Shown: positions 46,734-59,512, numbered from the stretch's first letter. The stretch is DNA of 64,000 nt from Mustela lutreola (GCF_030435805.1 NC_081308.1:130864936-130928935); one strand, 5' to 3'. Numbers and translations are program-made. The notes: generated from the letters alone by a model not told the origin.

Positions 46734-47920
46734 AGAGACCCGTGTATGTATCCTTGACGGTCCTGGCCTCCTGGTGTGCTGCCTGGATGGTACAATAAAC
46801 TGTATCACGTTCTGCCTCGTGCCCCGCCACTCCCTTCTTCACCCGACACTGCGTCCTAGCAGTGTCTATACCATCCCACGGAGCCCTACTGCTCTCCTCT
46901 TCCCTGCGGCAGCGCACGCCACTGTGGGACGGCTCCCCAGTCCGTTCATCCATTGCCTTGTCCGTGCACATGTGGATACTTTCCACTTTAGAGCCCCGAA
47001 AAGCAGTGATGCTGGGAACACTCTGATGCCTGGCATACGTGCAAGGGTGTTTCGCAGCGCTTAAAGGAGTCCACGAGCTCAGAGCCGGTAATGACCTGTT
47101 TACAATCCCACCAGCAGAGCACAGCAGTTCCCGTTTCTCCACTTCTGTGCCAACACTTGTTATTCTGTTGGGTTTTGGGGGGGGGGGGTGGCGAGAGGGT
47201 TGTTTTTTGTTTGTTTGTTTGCATTTTGTTGGTTTGTTTGGTAACAGGCATCCCAACGAGTGTGAAGTGCCACCTCCTCGTGGTTTTGATCTGCACCTCG
47301 GTGCTGGTTACTCATGTTCCGCGCCCTTTCATGTGCTTATTGGCCATTTGCATACTTTCTTTGCAGAAATGTCCAGTCAAGTCCTTTGCCAACTTTTTAA
47401 TCTGTCTTTTTTCCTTTTCCCATTGTGGCTGGGTCATAGGACCTCTTCATGTGTTCAGGATTTTAATCTCTTATCAGATAGACTGTTTGGAATTCTTTTT
47501 ATCCATTCCACGGGTTGCCTGGGCGCTGTGTTGATAACGTCCTTATCAACACACGTTTTAAGCATTGTTGTTTTCCAATTTATCCATTTCTTCCCCTTGC
47601 CTCCTGGGCCTTTTAGAATGAAATTGTCTGAACCCTAAGGTCATAAAAGTTTTCTCCTACATTTTCCTAAAATTGTTTTGAGGTGTTACTTTGCATTTTT
47701 TTAGTCTTTGTTCATGCTAACTTGATTTTTGTGTTCCCTGTCAGAAAGTGATCTAATTGCTTTTTTCCTCCCATGAAAAAATAATTGTGTCATCTTCCTT
47801 TATTGAATGGTGCCCGCTTTCCCCGCTGTCAGCTGTGCCATGTCTGTCATATGTCAACATTCTCTATGTCCCTGATTCTGCTTCTCTATCCTGCTCCACC
47901 GGTCATTTCGTTTATCCCGC
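46734..47920 (-). mobile_element. Old L1 ORF2 fragment (right arm)
   Basis: Mirror of 8160-9345. Confidence 0.7.
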
Positions 47921-48428
47921 GCCAAAACCACAGCTTCCGCTAGAATGAAGATTCTAAGTCAGATCCGTCTGACTCTGAATCCGTGAATATTAGCTTACAC
48001 TGTGATGCCTAAGTTTCTTCAGCCGTTCCTCACAGCCTCCACAAGAGGGTCTACTCTACATATGAAGACACTTAGCGTCTTGACTCCTTTGACTCCCCTT
48101 TTGTCCTCTCCATTCTGAGCTTCTTACAGTTTCCTCAAGCACACCATTGCTGTTTCCTGCCACTGGGCCTTTGAACAAGCTCAGCCAGCTTCTCTGTTGG
48201 GTCTTGCTTGACACTCCTTCCTTTGCCTGCCACCGTGACTTGTGCTGCCTCTCTCCTCTCGCTGCACTGTCATCCAATCATCTGCGTGCTAATGAGACTG
48301 TACTATTTTGCCTCACTTTGACCATGCGGGAAACCTGCACAACTCTACCAACCAGATTTGGAACCTACAATTCATATTGGCCACTGTCTGCCCATTAAAA
48401 AAAAAAAAAAAAAAAACCAACAGCACTT

Positions 48429-48599
48429 CTGTGGGCTTTACTGCCCTTTGAAAGTATACATACCCATGACTCATTTAATTACCTCAATAACCCTCTGGAA
48501 GATGAATTAGTGTAAGGCCAGATTATAATTTAAGAGGATGAGCATCAAAGAGTACAAATGTTTACCCAAGTTTGCAGAGCTGCGCAGTAGGGCTAGGGC
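48429..48599 (+). mobile_element. MIR element (right arm)
   Basis: Mirror of 7480-7650. Confidence 0.6.
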
Positions 48600-49563
48600 C
48601 AGACCTTTGGTATTTTGGCCCGTTGCTGTCCCCTGGCCCTTGCCCGTCACTGTTTTGTGTCACTTTGCCTCTCTGGGAATAAACCACATCTTCAGCTGTG
48701 AATCATGATCTCCGGCAGTGTTGTCTCTTCCAGTAACACAGAAAATGGTTTGAAGAGTGTCACTGTAGACGTGGAGGTCCTTTACAAAGTTGTTGTTTTT
48801 GACGTAAATTTCAAAACAAGTTAATGGGGGAGGTACTATTTTTGACATTTTGGAGGGCACCTAGACGTTATGAAATGACAAACCCATTGAAGAGTTCGTG
48901 CAGACCAGACCAGGTGACAAGCACAAGGGGGCTATCCTCGGCAGGGCAGAGATCGGTAGTTCAACAACGATTTTCCGGTTCCAAATTTTCAGGGACATTC
49001 TGATGCTCTATGGCTGCCACGAGGAGGGGAATCTGAATTTGTAGGAAGCTGCCACAAGGGGTTTGGGTAATTGATAAAGATAACGTAAGGTAAGTGCTGT
49101 GGAGGGTCCTGTACCTACCTAAGCATTCCATCCTTCACCCTTTCATCCTTGCTACCAGAACCTTGACCCCATCGCATAGAGAGGGAAGCACATGGCCCAG
49201 TCCAGCTCCTGTCCCAGATGACACCGGTGGCATTCCTAGGAAAGCTTCTTGAACTGGAAAGACGCAGCTGGTTCCCCGCTTTGATCTTTCCCCTTTCTCT
49301 TGCCAGCCAGCAATACGGATACAACGTCCGTGTCCTTGGAGACAAAAGCCACAGCTAAGCATAGAGGGACAAGAAGGAAGAAAGATCCTGGCTCCTTGAG
49401 CTGTGGTACCAGCGCTGAATGACGTATTCCTACTGTGTGTCACCAGGAATAAAGGTATTTGTCTGAGCCACTATTCAAAATGCAGCAAAATGCAATTCAT
49501 AATGATAGAGCGGTGCATAACTGAAATTTCTTTTTACCCAACTCGTATCAGGTGCGGTGGACT

Positions 49564-49899
49564 GTTCACTGTAACAGTTAAGCCCAAACACATTTAATGA
49601 CTCAAAACTACTTCGTTTATTTCTCCTGTAACACTTCCGGGAAAGTGAGAATGTCCTCCTGGTGGGCATTATCCGTGCACGTCTACAGGGACCCAGGCTG
49701 TCAGCAAGTCTGCCACGTTCAACACGTGGCTTCCACGTTTGCCCTGGAGGTGGCCCGCTTTGCAGTTTGCTCAAAGGGGAAAAGAGCAGAGAGGTGCACC
49801 AGGTACAAGGTTTCTACGAGTCTGGTCTGGCCGTGGCACACATCATTTCCGCTGACATCCCATTGCCTGGCTCTCAGTCACACAGTCACACCTAACAGC
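49564..49899 (-). repeat. Old interspersed repeat, right-arm copy
   Basis: Mirror of 6180-6515. Confidence 0.4.
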
Positions 49900-50118
49900 A
49901 AGGAAAGCTGGGAAAGGATGCCTAACTGGGGGCCCAGGACTGCAAGATTTTACAGGAGTGCAAGGATTTTAGGTGGAGAGGAGTGCAAGGATTTAGGTGG
50001 TGAGCTGGAAGACCCTGAAACCTGTGCCTTTCTAAAATTAATGTAAAACTTGACTGCATTGGGTTTTCTTAAAGGGAAACTCACAAAAATGCTCAAAGCC
50101 TGAACTGAAAGTCCAGCA

Positions 50119-50334
50119 TGAAATTAAACAAGGCCATCCCACTTTATGGACTGTGAGGCAGTGAGCTAATCTCTTGACTTCTCTAAGCCTCGCTGACTTT
50201 CTCACTATCTTAAAGGCACAGCAATAGTATTTGTCTCATCATATTTGGGGTGAAATTAAGGGAAGTAATGCATAAAAACACTCCAGGGCACTCAATAATA
50301 TAAGGCAAGCACTCAAGTGTTAGTAACAGTATAA
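50119..50334 (-). mobile_element. MIR element (right arm)
   Basis: Mirror of 5745-5960. Confidence 0.65.
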
Positions 50335-50844
50335 TGACACTAATGTTCATAATTAATTCTATTTAATTGTGAGTATGTTATAATAATTATTATTTGGCCA
50401 TTATTATGGCCACTTCTTTTAGCCACTGGTACACAGTTTCCTGAATATCAAACACTGAATGCAAACTTGTGCCTGCCGTATATTTGAAAGCATAAAAAAC
50501 AAATATTTTCATCATCAGGATTACATATAACATTTCATTAACAAACGTGGATTCGGGATGGGAAACGTACCGTTTAAGTATACGAATTATTTAGGGTCTG
50601 TCAAATGTCTCAAGGGCACTCTTATCCTTTAAGGCAGTATTTCTCCCACAGAAGTCAGAGAGGACGACAGATGTTTGAATAAAAGCAAAAAAAAAAAAAA
50701 AAACTGCGCACAGTTCCGGTTGACCCCTCTCTTCTTTTTTTCCTTCCACTCTCCCTGTTCTCCTTCGGCCTCCATAACTGCATACTCTCCTGCTATCCCC
50801 TTTCATTCTGGCAACTTCTTATTACCATTGCTAGGTCCTTCTTT

Positions 50845-51112
50845 TCTTTTTTGAAGATTTTATTTGTTTGTTTGTTTTATTTTACTTTTATGTATTTTAC
50901 TTAATTGATTGATTGATTGATTTATAACTTATTTATTTATTTGTCGGGGGGGGGGGGTTGGTTCACAAGCAGGCAGAGAGGCAGGCAGAGGGAGAGGGAG
51001 AAGCAGGCTCCCCACTGAGCAAGGAGCCTGACAGGGGACTCCATCCTCGGACCCCAAGATCATGACCTGAGCCGAAGGCAGACGCTTCACCGACCGAGCC
51101 ACCCAGGCGTCC
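50845..51112 (-). mobile_element. CAN-SINE, right arm
   Basis: Mirror of 4967-5234. Confidence 0.92.
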
Positions 51113-51383
51113 CGCTAGCTCCTTCTTTTCAAATGAGCCTTCACGTGATGGCGTTCCTCAGGACTTGGTTTTACGTGGTTCTTTTCTCAACTTATACCCT
51201 TTCCCTAAATGCTTCCATGTATGCCCATGGTTCCAATGGCCATTTACATCTGAGTTTCTCAAAGTGTGGTGCATGGGATCGCCTGTATCAGAATCACGGA
51301 AAAGAGAGGGTTAAAAAGTCCAGATTCCTTGGATCTGTCCAAGGCCTGCCCAATCAACTGTGTGGGCGGGCCCTGGGAATCTG

Positions 51384-51416
<33 letters not shown>

Positions 51417-51417
51417 C

Positions 51418-51581
51418 CTTCAAAGGTTTTATTTTTATTTTTATTTATTTTTTTTTTTTAATTTTTTATTTTTTATAAACATATATTTTTTATATACATA
51501 TATTTTTATCCCCAGGTCTGTGAATCACCAGGTTTACACACTTCACAGCACTCACCAAATCACATACCCTCCCCATTTTAA
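51418..51581 (-). mobile_element. L1 3' UTR end (right arm)
   Basis: Mirror of 4497-4660. The adjoining T run is one base shorter than the left-arm A run. Confidence 0.85.
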
Positions 51582-52953
51582 ATAAATTCTCCAGGTTGCT
51601 CTCAACCCGACTAAAGTTGGAACCACTGTATTTGTCAAGGAGGACCTGACTGTCTTTAACAACGGGAGCTCAACATCTCCATCTGGTGGCTTCCTAACAC
51701 CACTGTCTTTGTTTTGCAAATGTAGTCCATGGATGTTAGAAAACTATTAAAAACGTGAAAAACCCATACATACATATAATAAAAATAGTATATCAAAATT
51801 AAAAAAAAAAAAAACAACAACCTGAAAACAGGAAAGAAATAGGAACAGAGGACATTAGGGGAGTATCTGCTCCATGAATAACCAAGATTGAGTTGTGACA
51901 TCTTTTGACTTTTTCCAACACCAAACTTGAATTTGTCTGTACTAAACGTTTAAGGGGAATTCAAACGGATGCATCTCAGTTGTCACCCGACTACACAAAA
52001 ACACAGGTATTGGATGACTCCTATCTGTAGACCATTGCACCATGCATGTTTTGATTTCTTACAGGAGGAGTTCATGAATTTTCAATGTGTCTCTCCAGAG
52101 GTTAGTTAATAAAAAAAAAGTTCCACTTTCCAAAAACAATTTAATACAATTCTACTGTTAAGTCTTTCTTCTAACTAATAAAGCAATCAATACTCATGGT
52201 AGAATAATTTTCACAGAATATAAAACTTACGGAGGAAATGGAATTCATACGTCCTTCTCCTACTGAGACATGCGAGACAGTTTGAAATTGGGGGATGCTC
52301 TCCGCTTCCTTCCTTCTCTCTTCCTCTCTCTCCCACTCTTCCCCCTATATTATTTTCCTTTAACACTTCACTTTTTCGTTCCTACCTTAATTTGCTACTA
52401 GCCCTGGGTTGTTTGGGTTTGTTTCGTTGTTTTTTTTTCCTTCCTGGTTTTAGTCACTCGTTTTACTTCTTTCATCTAAGATTTAGAAGCAAAGCTTCAA
52501 TATTTTACTCCGTCCAACCCCTCTTTCATACTGACTACTTCAAGTTAGCGGGCTAACGCTTAGCCAGTGAAATATGTTTTGTTTCTAATTCCCTTCCTTA
52601 TGCTATTCAACATTTCACTGGCTCTTGTAAGCTCACCAGTGTGTTGGGTGAGAGGTGACTGATGATGACCCTCCAGCAGGGGGAGGGCAGGGTTAAGTAT
52701 CTTCTCTTCAGCAAGTGCCTCCGGGACAATGGTATATCCACACACAAATGAATGAAGTTGGACACTATAGTCACACCACACACAGAACGCCTAAATATAA
52801 GAGCTAAAATTATAAAACTCCCAGAATAAAATGTCATAGTAAACCTTCATGACCTTGGATCTCTTAAATATTAGACCAAATGCAACAAAAGAAAAAAAAT
52901 AGGTAAGTTGGACTTCATCAAAATGAAAGTATTTTTGCATTAAAAGACACTAT

Positions 52954-53103
52954 TGAGGGGCACTTGGGTGTCTCAGTCAGTTAGGTGTCTGCCTTCGGCT
53001 CAGGTCTTGATCCTGAGGTCCTGGGATGGAGCCCCGCATGGGGCTCCCTGCTCAGCGGGGAGCCTGCATCTCCCTCTCCCACTCCCCCTGTTTCTGTTCC
53101 CTC

Positions 53104-53148
<45 letters not shown>

Positions 53149-53189
53149 CAAATAAATAATAAAACAGAAGGGCTTTTTTTTTTTTTTAA
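52954..53189 (+). mobile_element. CAN-SINE, right arm
   Basis: Mirror of 2889-3124. Its long CT run has one interruption rather than two. Confidence 0.92.
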
Positions 53190-53583
53190 GACAATGTTGA
53201 GAGAGAGAGAAAAGGTATATCCTACAAGATGGGAGAAAACACTGGCAAATCATATGTCTAGGGAGAGTCTAGTAACCAGATTATATAAAGAACCCTTACA
53301 ACTCCAACCAAGTGACAAAGCAAATGATAAAAATGGGAAAGGGATCTGAAAACATAGTTCTCCAAGAAAGATATACACATGGCTATCATGATAGTATGCT
53401 CAATATGATTAGTCATTAGGAATTGCAAATCAAAACCTAACAATAGGTATTAACACCCATTAGGATGTCTAACATTAGGGGGAACATAACAAACTGCTCT
53501 TGAGAATGTGGGGAAGTTGGAAGACTTATACACTGCTGGTGGGAATTTAAAATGGTACAGCCACCATTAGAAACAATTTGGGG

Positions 53584-53717
53584 AGGGGCGCCTGGGTGGC
53601 TCAGATGGTTAAGCATCTGCCTTTGGCTCAGGTTTTGATCTTGGGGTCCTGGGATCGAGCCCCATGGTGGGCTCCCTGTTTGGCGGGGAGCCTGCTTCTC
53701 CCTCTCTCCGGAGCTCT

Positions 53718-53761
<44 letters not shown>

Positions 53762-53814
53762 CCCCCTGCTTGTGCTCATGCTCTCTCTCTTTCTGTCAGA
53801 TAAATGAAAACTTT
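53584..53814 (+). mobile_element. CAN-SINE (right arm)
   Basis: Mirror of 2266-2494, starting GGCGCCTGGGTGGCTCAG, with a (CT)n tract of about 33 bases. Confidence 0.93.
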
Positions 53815-53815
53815 T

Positions 53816-54449
53816 TAAAAAATTTATCTTAATCACCCTGCAGTACATCATTAGTTTGCGATGTAGTGTTCCATGATTCACTGTTTGCATAAAACACCCC
53901 GTGCTCCATGCAATCCGTGCCCACCTTAATACTCATCGCCAGGCTCACCCATCGCCCCACCCCCCCCTGCCTTCTAAAACCCTCAGTTTCCCAGAGCCCA
54001 CAGTTTCTCGTGCTTCGTCCCCCACTCCGATTTCTCCCCCTACGTTTCCCCTTCCTTCTTTCAACGTCCTCCGTGCTATTCCTCATGCTCCACAAGTCAG
54101 TGAAACCATGTGATAATTGACTTTCCCTGCTTGACTGAGTTCACTCAGCATCATCTCCTCCAGTCCCACCCATGCTGATGCAAAAGTTGGGCGTCCATCC
54201 TTTCTGATGGCTGCGTAATATTCCATTGTGTGTATGGACCCCATCTTCTTTATCCATCCGTCTGTTGAAGGGCAAATTGGCTCCTTCCACAGTCTGGCTA
54301 TTGTGGACATTGCTGCTATGAACAAAATCTTCATTTTATTTATTTATTTTTTTTTGCTCTAGCTTTTATTTACTTACTTTTTAATTATGTTATGTTAGTC
54401 ATCATACAGTACGCCATTAGTTTTTGATGTAGTGTTCCAAGATTCAAAG
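53816..54449 (-). mobile_element. Two L1 3'-end fragments in tandem (right arm)
   Basis: Mirror of 1630-2262 on the opposite strand. Confidence 0.8.
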
Positions 54450-55173
54450 TCTTCAAAAGAAAATAAAAATAAAAACAGTTTGGTGGTTCCCCAAAAGCTT
54501 AAACATACGATTAGCAGATGGTGCAGCAGAGATATCCCCACACCCCCCAGTTTAAAACAGGCATTCAAAAAAACACATGAACACGTATGTTCATAGTAGC
54601 ACTATTCAAAACAGCCCAAAGTGGAAGCAACCCAGTTTTCTATCAACAGGTGACTGGATAAACATAAGGTGGACTCGCCATACCACAGAATATTACGCAG
54701 ACACAAAAGGGAATGTTGTAATGTAGATGAACTTTAAAATGATTATTCTGCGTATGATAAGCTACACACAAAAGGTTACATATTGTGTGATTGCATTCAT
54801 ATGAAATATTCAGAATAAGCCAGCCCATAAAGACAGAACGTAGATTTGTGGTTGCCAGGGGTTGGGGGCCGGGGGGAGGCGAGGAGTGACTGGGTGTTAA
54901 GATGGGCGTGAGATGTCCTTTAGAACTTGTGAAAATGTTCTGTTAAGGAGAAAGAGGTGATGGTTTCACAACACTGCAAATTTACTTCATGCCACTGAAT
55001 GGTATGCTCTAGAATGTTATGTGAATCTCAGTGCAGTAAAGGAATATTTTACTTAAACATAGTGTTTCTTTGACCACTATAATAAAACGTTGAAGTGTTT
55101 TGGAAAAAAAAAAAAAAAAAAAAAAAACAAGACGAAACAAAACCTAAGCAGTCCCATTTTAACGTATTCATTT

Positions 55174-55652
55174 AAAAATAATACTAAGCCCACATCTTAT
55201 ATCCTGACACTTTACTGAATTCCTGTATAAGTTCTAGCAGTTTTGGAGTGGAGATCTTGCCATTTGCGACAACATGGATGGAACTAGAGCGTATCATGCT
55301 TAGCGAAATAAGTCAAGCAGAGAAAGACAACTATCATATGATCTCCCTGATATGAGGAAGTGGAGATGCAACATGGGGGCTTAAGTGGGTTAGGAGAAGA
55401 ATCAATGAAACAAGATGGGATCGGGAGGGAGACAAACCATAAGTGACTCTTAATCTCACAAAACAAACTGAGGGTTGCTGGGGGGAGGGGGTTTGGGAGA
55501 AGGGGGTGGGATTATGGACATTGGGGAGGGTACGTGCTTTGGTGAGTGCTGTGAAGTGTGTAAACCTGGCGATTCACAGACCTGTACCCCCAGGGATAAA
55601 AATCTATGTTTATAAAAAATAAAAAATTAAAAAAAAATAATACTAAGCCCAT
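55174..55652 (+). mobile_element. Truncated L1 with inverted 5' segment (right arm)
   Basis: Mirror copy of the twin-primed L1 at 428-906, with the same target-site duplication. Confidence 0.85.
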
Positions 55653-56079
55653 GATTGCTTACACGTAAATATGCTTTGGGAAAGAAAATCACATTTTTGA
55701 AAACAAACAGAAGTGTTAAAAGTATGGCATTGTTTTACATCATTGCAAATCTATTTAATACCTTCCTGAATAGGAAGGACCTGGATTTTCTTACCTGTCT
55801 CTTCACTTCACCTCTTGCAATCTGTTGTTTCAATGGAAAGGCAACCAAGCCATCCAGAGTCACTGATACTGCGTAGGGAGAAGAAGACCTCCCTGGTCCT
55901 CCAGAGGGTTCTCAGGGACCACCCCCAAGGCCTCCCAGAATGACCACTGGGCACTGCCGAAGTCTGCTGTTCCTTCATGAGGATCAGCCCTTGGAGAGCA
56001 GAGACACTATTAGCTGATTTGAGAAAAACGGAGCCTGGGGAACAGGGACGTTAGGGCGCAGCGCAAAGGTCACACAGGC

Positions 56080-56310
56080 GAGGAGACGCAGACCTGCGAC
56101 TCAAACCTGCATCGGTCTTTCAGAAAGCATGTCTGATTTGAAAAGATCGACCATGGATGCACCCAACTATTTTCCCTCCCCAAAACCTACACAGGCTACA
56201 TGGGGGTTGGGGGGAGGGGGTCTCGGTATCTTTCTCCCTCTCCTCTACACTAAGAACCTGGGGAAAGCCTTCATTCAGTTGGCACACGGTTATGTAAAAA
56301 GACCAGCTTT
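56080..56310. other. First sequence beyond the paired right arm
   Basis: It cannot be tested for pairing because its partner would lie left of base 1. A G-rich patch is at 56208-56220. No gene recognised. Confidence 0.5.
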
Positions 56311-56483
56311 GGGGCGCCTGGGTGGCTCAGTGGGTTAAAGCCTCTGCCTTTGGCTCTGGTCATGATCCCAGGGTCCTGGGATCGAGCCCCGCATCGGGCT
56401 CTCTGCTCAGCGGGGAGCCTGCTTCCCCGCCTCTCTCTACCTGCTTGTCTGCCTACTTGTGATCTCTGTCAAATAAATAGGTA

Positions 56484-56516
<33 letters not shown>
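56311..56516 (+). mobile_element. CAN-SINE
   Basis: Starts GGGGCGCCTGGGTGGCTCAG and ends in an A run of about 27, suggesting a young insertion. Confidence 0.95.
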
Positions 56517-56523
<7 letters not shown>

Positions 56524-57357
56524 CTTGCACGTCTGTCTCTCTTGGATCGCATGTAGAATGGGAGGGCTTTGTCTGGCTCCAGAATCTGGGGTCTAGGGCT
56601 GTGCTGGGTCTGTCTGGAATCATCATCATCTCATGAGGGGCTGATTTGGGGGCATCACTTGCCAAATCAGCATTCAGTGACCTCATGTCAGTGGCTTGAA
56701 GTCGGCCATAATGGGAGTCTTTATATCACAGAAATGGGAAAACCCTGGAAATTGGAATTGTGCTCTCCCCTCCCAAGGGCCCGTCTCCAGCACATCACTG
56801 TCCAGGACTGGCCACAGAAGAATTTCCTGGAGCTCATTACCAGGAGGAAGAGCTGCATCACAGGGTGGCTCTGTCCCCTAATGTAAATGACTATGGGAGA
56901 GGAAGTGGGTGCTGTGTGCCCTGATGGTAGGAGCCCTGTCTCTGAGCATAGTATTCCTTGTCAGTGTGGTTGCAGCAGATCCCAAATGTGAGAGGTTCAT
57001 CTCTGTGAACAGATCCCAAATCTGAGCACAGATCCCAAATGTGAGAGGTTCATCTCTGTCTCCCTATCGTCCTAGATCAAAGACATTTGGGGGAGTTGTG
57101 TCTCTTCTCAGGAAACACTGGTGTCCTGAAAACCCTGTCAATACACACTTGTCCAACTGTAGACTCAGGGTCATTTGGTCCTGAGCTTCTAGTTTGCCTT
57201 TCACTGACAGACATCCAAGTCCTTCATCCTCACACGATTTCTCCTCTTGGGTCATTTTAAATTGACTGAGAGTCCTTGGATTCCCACCTACACAAATACT
57301 CCTGGCCTCATGTGTCCTGGCAGGTTGAAAGGAGGCCCTTAACAGGACCTGGATTCC

Positions 57358-57360
<3 letters not shown>
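56517..57360. other. Right flank, local duplication only
   Basis: CAGATCCCAAATGTGAGAGG...TTCATCTCTGT appears twice (about 56977 and 57029), a 50-odd-base tandem duplication. No gene recognised. Confidence 0.55.

Positions 57361-57415
<55 letters not shown>
57361..57415 (+). repeat. (GT)n microsatellite
   Basis: About 27 uninterrupted GT units. Confidence 0.95.
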
Positions 57416-57418
<3 letters not shown>

Positions 57419-57531
57419 ACGGGAAAACAGAAGCTGTTATCTTTCTACTTTATTTCCTCCATAATCCACTTTCCAAGAACTCCCCTGCCCTCAATACCTT
57501 TTCTGAGAACATAGGGTATTGTCTCTAATAT

Positions 57532-57567
57532 TTCATTCATTCATTCACTCACTCACTCATTCATTCG
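57532..57567 (+). repeat. (ATTC/ACTC)n tetranucleotide run
   Basis: Alternating CATT and CACT units, about nine in all. Confidence 0.9.
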
Positions 57568-57815
57568 GTTGGTCAGGGTGTAACTGACTGAGAGTGAGAT
57601 CAGTGCTCTGCATCTGAGGATGTGTTAGTACTTCCTCGTTTCCATAGAAAGCTAACATCAGGGAGAACGTTTTGATGACATTCTGGTTTCCATGACAACT
57701 GGGGCGGGCCATTCTTTCCTGGAGGCAGAAACATTTAACAAGGATATTTACAGACTGGAGAGATGGAGTAACTCTTGAAACATCGAGACTAGTCGGTGTC
57801 TGCTATCAATGTGAG

Positions 57816-57816
<1 letters not shown>

Positions 57817-57855
<39 letters not shown>
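57817..57855 (+). repeat. (GT)n microsatellite
   Basis: About 19 GT units. Confidence 0.95.
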
Positions 57856-57856
<1 letters not shown>

Positions 57857-58620
57857 GCCAGCGTGTGGTCTTTAAGACACACGCTGTCTTTGGACATTAA
57901 GAGCTCTAATCCCTCCTGTTTTGTAAGAGAGGATGTCAGCTCTTCTTGTGGGGGGCTAAGGGGATTGAATAACCTGTCACACCCCAGTCCCATTTTGCTA
58001 TCCTGAGGTGACAGCATTGCACAAGGGCATGGTTACCTCAGTTCTTGAAAACAGAGATCCCCAAATATTTCTCATTGTGTACCTCTGCTTAACAATTGTC
58101 CCATGAACCTTTAAGGACATAAGTTTACTCATTTACACCTACTTACAGTAAAGTTACTATGTGTACGATATGAGAGAGAACATCAGGAGTCAGCAAACGA
58201 GGGAGATGGGTAGGATTGGAAAAATCTAATGTTACTTTGCGTAACCTTGGGGATAATACTGTGCTCACCCCGAGTAGCTGACACACACACAAACTGAGAA
58301 ACATCCCTAAAAGACAAGGTCTGAGCCCAAGCTCTGAGGTCTCCTCCTCAGAGGTCATGGCTTCTCAGAACCATCATACCATCCCTTGGTTTCTCCAGAA
58401 CTACAAGTGCCCACACTTCCTATCATGGCGCTCTTGTCTCACTGTTGCTTGTTGGTTTTGTTTTTGTTTTTCTTTCTCTTTTGGTCTCCAAATAATTCTG
58501 TCAAGCTCTCTCTAATTAAAACAATAAGGGAATATCACCTATTAGTCATGTTTGTTTTTCCCTCTTTGCTCTTAAGGCAGTTCTTTTCCCTTTGGTTTCT
58601 AGAAGTTTTACTATGATGAG
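57856..58620. other. Right flank, nothing recognised
   Basis: No gene or clear repeat seen. A short CT/TTG-rich patch lies near 58445-58490. Confidence 0.45.
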
Positions 58621-58632
58621 CCGAGACCTGTT

Positions 58633-58700
58633 TGTGTGTGTTTTTTCGTGTGTGTGTGTGTGTGTATGTGTGTGTGTGTACGCGTGCACGTGCACGCCTG
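58633..58700 (+). repeat. (GT)n then ACGCGTGCACGTGCACGC run
   Basis: Mostly alternating purine-pyrimidine sequence over some 65 bases. Confidence 0.88.
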
Positions 58701-58898
58701 ACGGGGGGAGTGGGAAGGGAGAAAATGTGTTATGTTCGCAGGTTGGCACATCAGTATACCACCCGATAGTTTTTCTTTGTTTTGGAGCACTGTTGGCTAT
58801 TGTTCCTTCATACATTCAGCAACACTTCTCTCTTCTTGGACTGCAATACAATATCTCTTATGTGGTTAAATATATACATTTTAATAATGGATATTTCC

Positions 58899-58934
58899 TC
58901 CCATCCAAGTACTAACCAGGCCCGACCCTGCTTA
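58899..58934 (-). pseudogene. 5S rRNA-derived fragment flanked by target-site duplication
   Basis: The 36 bases match the reverse complement of the middle of 5S rRNA (CCCATCCAAGTACTAACCAG, GGCCCGACCCTGCTTA), about nucleotides 53-88 of the 121-nt RNA. The 17-base AATAATGGATATTTCCT lies on both sides (58883-58899 and 58935-58951, sharing one base with the insert). There is no A tail. Confidence 0.88.
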
Positions 58935-58954
58935 AATAATGGATATTTCCTTTG

Positions 58955-59384
58955 ATCAATATAAAATATACCTCAAAGGCATTTCAAGTCTATTCTCACG
59001 GCTTTCTCTGCAGTGGTATGGTACCGTTTTGCTTGCCTCCTTTTTTGTTCACTTACATCCAGTATTTGATTTCGTATCTCCTTAGAATCTTTGTAAAGCA
59101 AGGTGTTGGTGCCCAGGTATACATAAATTTGTCCTCCCTGTAATATCTTAAAACATTTGAAAAACGATGATGTATACCCTCACTCACCACACGCTCCCAT
59201 CCTTTTTCTTCTTCTCTTTTCGGTGAAACAATGCCATGACATTTCTGTTTACCATTCTAGACTTTTCTCTTGCATTTACATGTCTTTTGTATCCTAAGAT
59301 GAAGTATATATTGTTGTTCTCCGTGTGAATGTGTGCTTTACATAAAGGATATTATTGGTACTTAATTGGCCTCTAGTTAGTCGT
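58955..59384. other. Right flank, nothing recognised
   Basis: AT-rich, no family match. Confidence 0.45.
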
Positions 59385-59512
59385 TTGTTTTTTTGGTTTT
59401 GGGGTTTTTTTTGTTTGTTGGTTGGTTGGTTTTTGGGTTTTGGTATGTGGGGGGTTTTGTTTTGTTTTGGTTTGGTTTGGTTTGGTTTTTGTTTTGGTCT
59501 GAATTTTTTTTC
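59385..59512 (+). repeat. G/T-only low-complexity run
   Basis: About 125 bases made almost wholly of G and T, with many GG, GGG and one GGGGGG cluster separated by T runs. Confidence 0.88.

Larger units (their letters stand above)
52703..55095 (+). mobile_element. Older L1 broken by later insertions (right arm)
   Basis: Mirror of 985-3375 with the same nested insertions. Confidence 0.75.
44292..56079 (-). repeat. Right arm of large inverted repeat (palindrome)
   Basis: This is the mirror copy of 1-11787 and carries the same nested L1, CAN-SINE and MIR insertions at the same places, plus the promoter and first coding exon of gene R. Its outer end is not defined, because the partner sequence beyond base 1 lies outside the window; bases after 56079 may still be arm. 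Near identity against strongly diverged spacer genes points to recent homogenisation rather than independent survival. Confidence 0.97.

Noticed and set aside
1-56079. The palindrome as an assembly or haplotype-joining artefact
   Set aside because: The spacer holds two clearly different gene bodies in phase with the shared 5' ends, and the arms differ by small indels; still, read-level proof is not available here.
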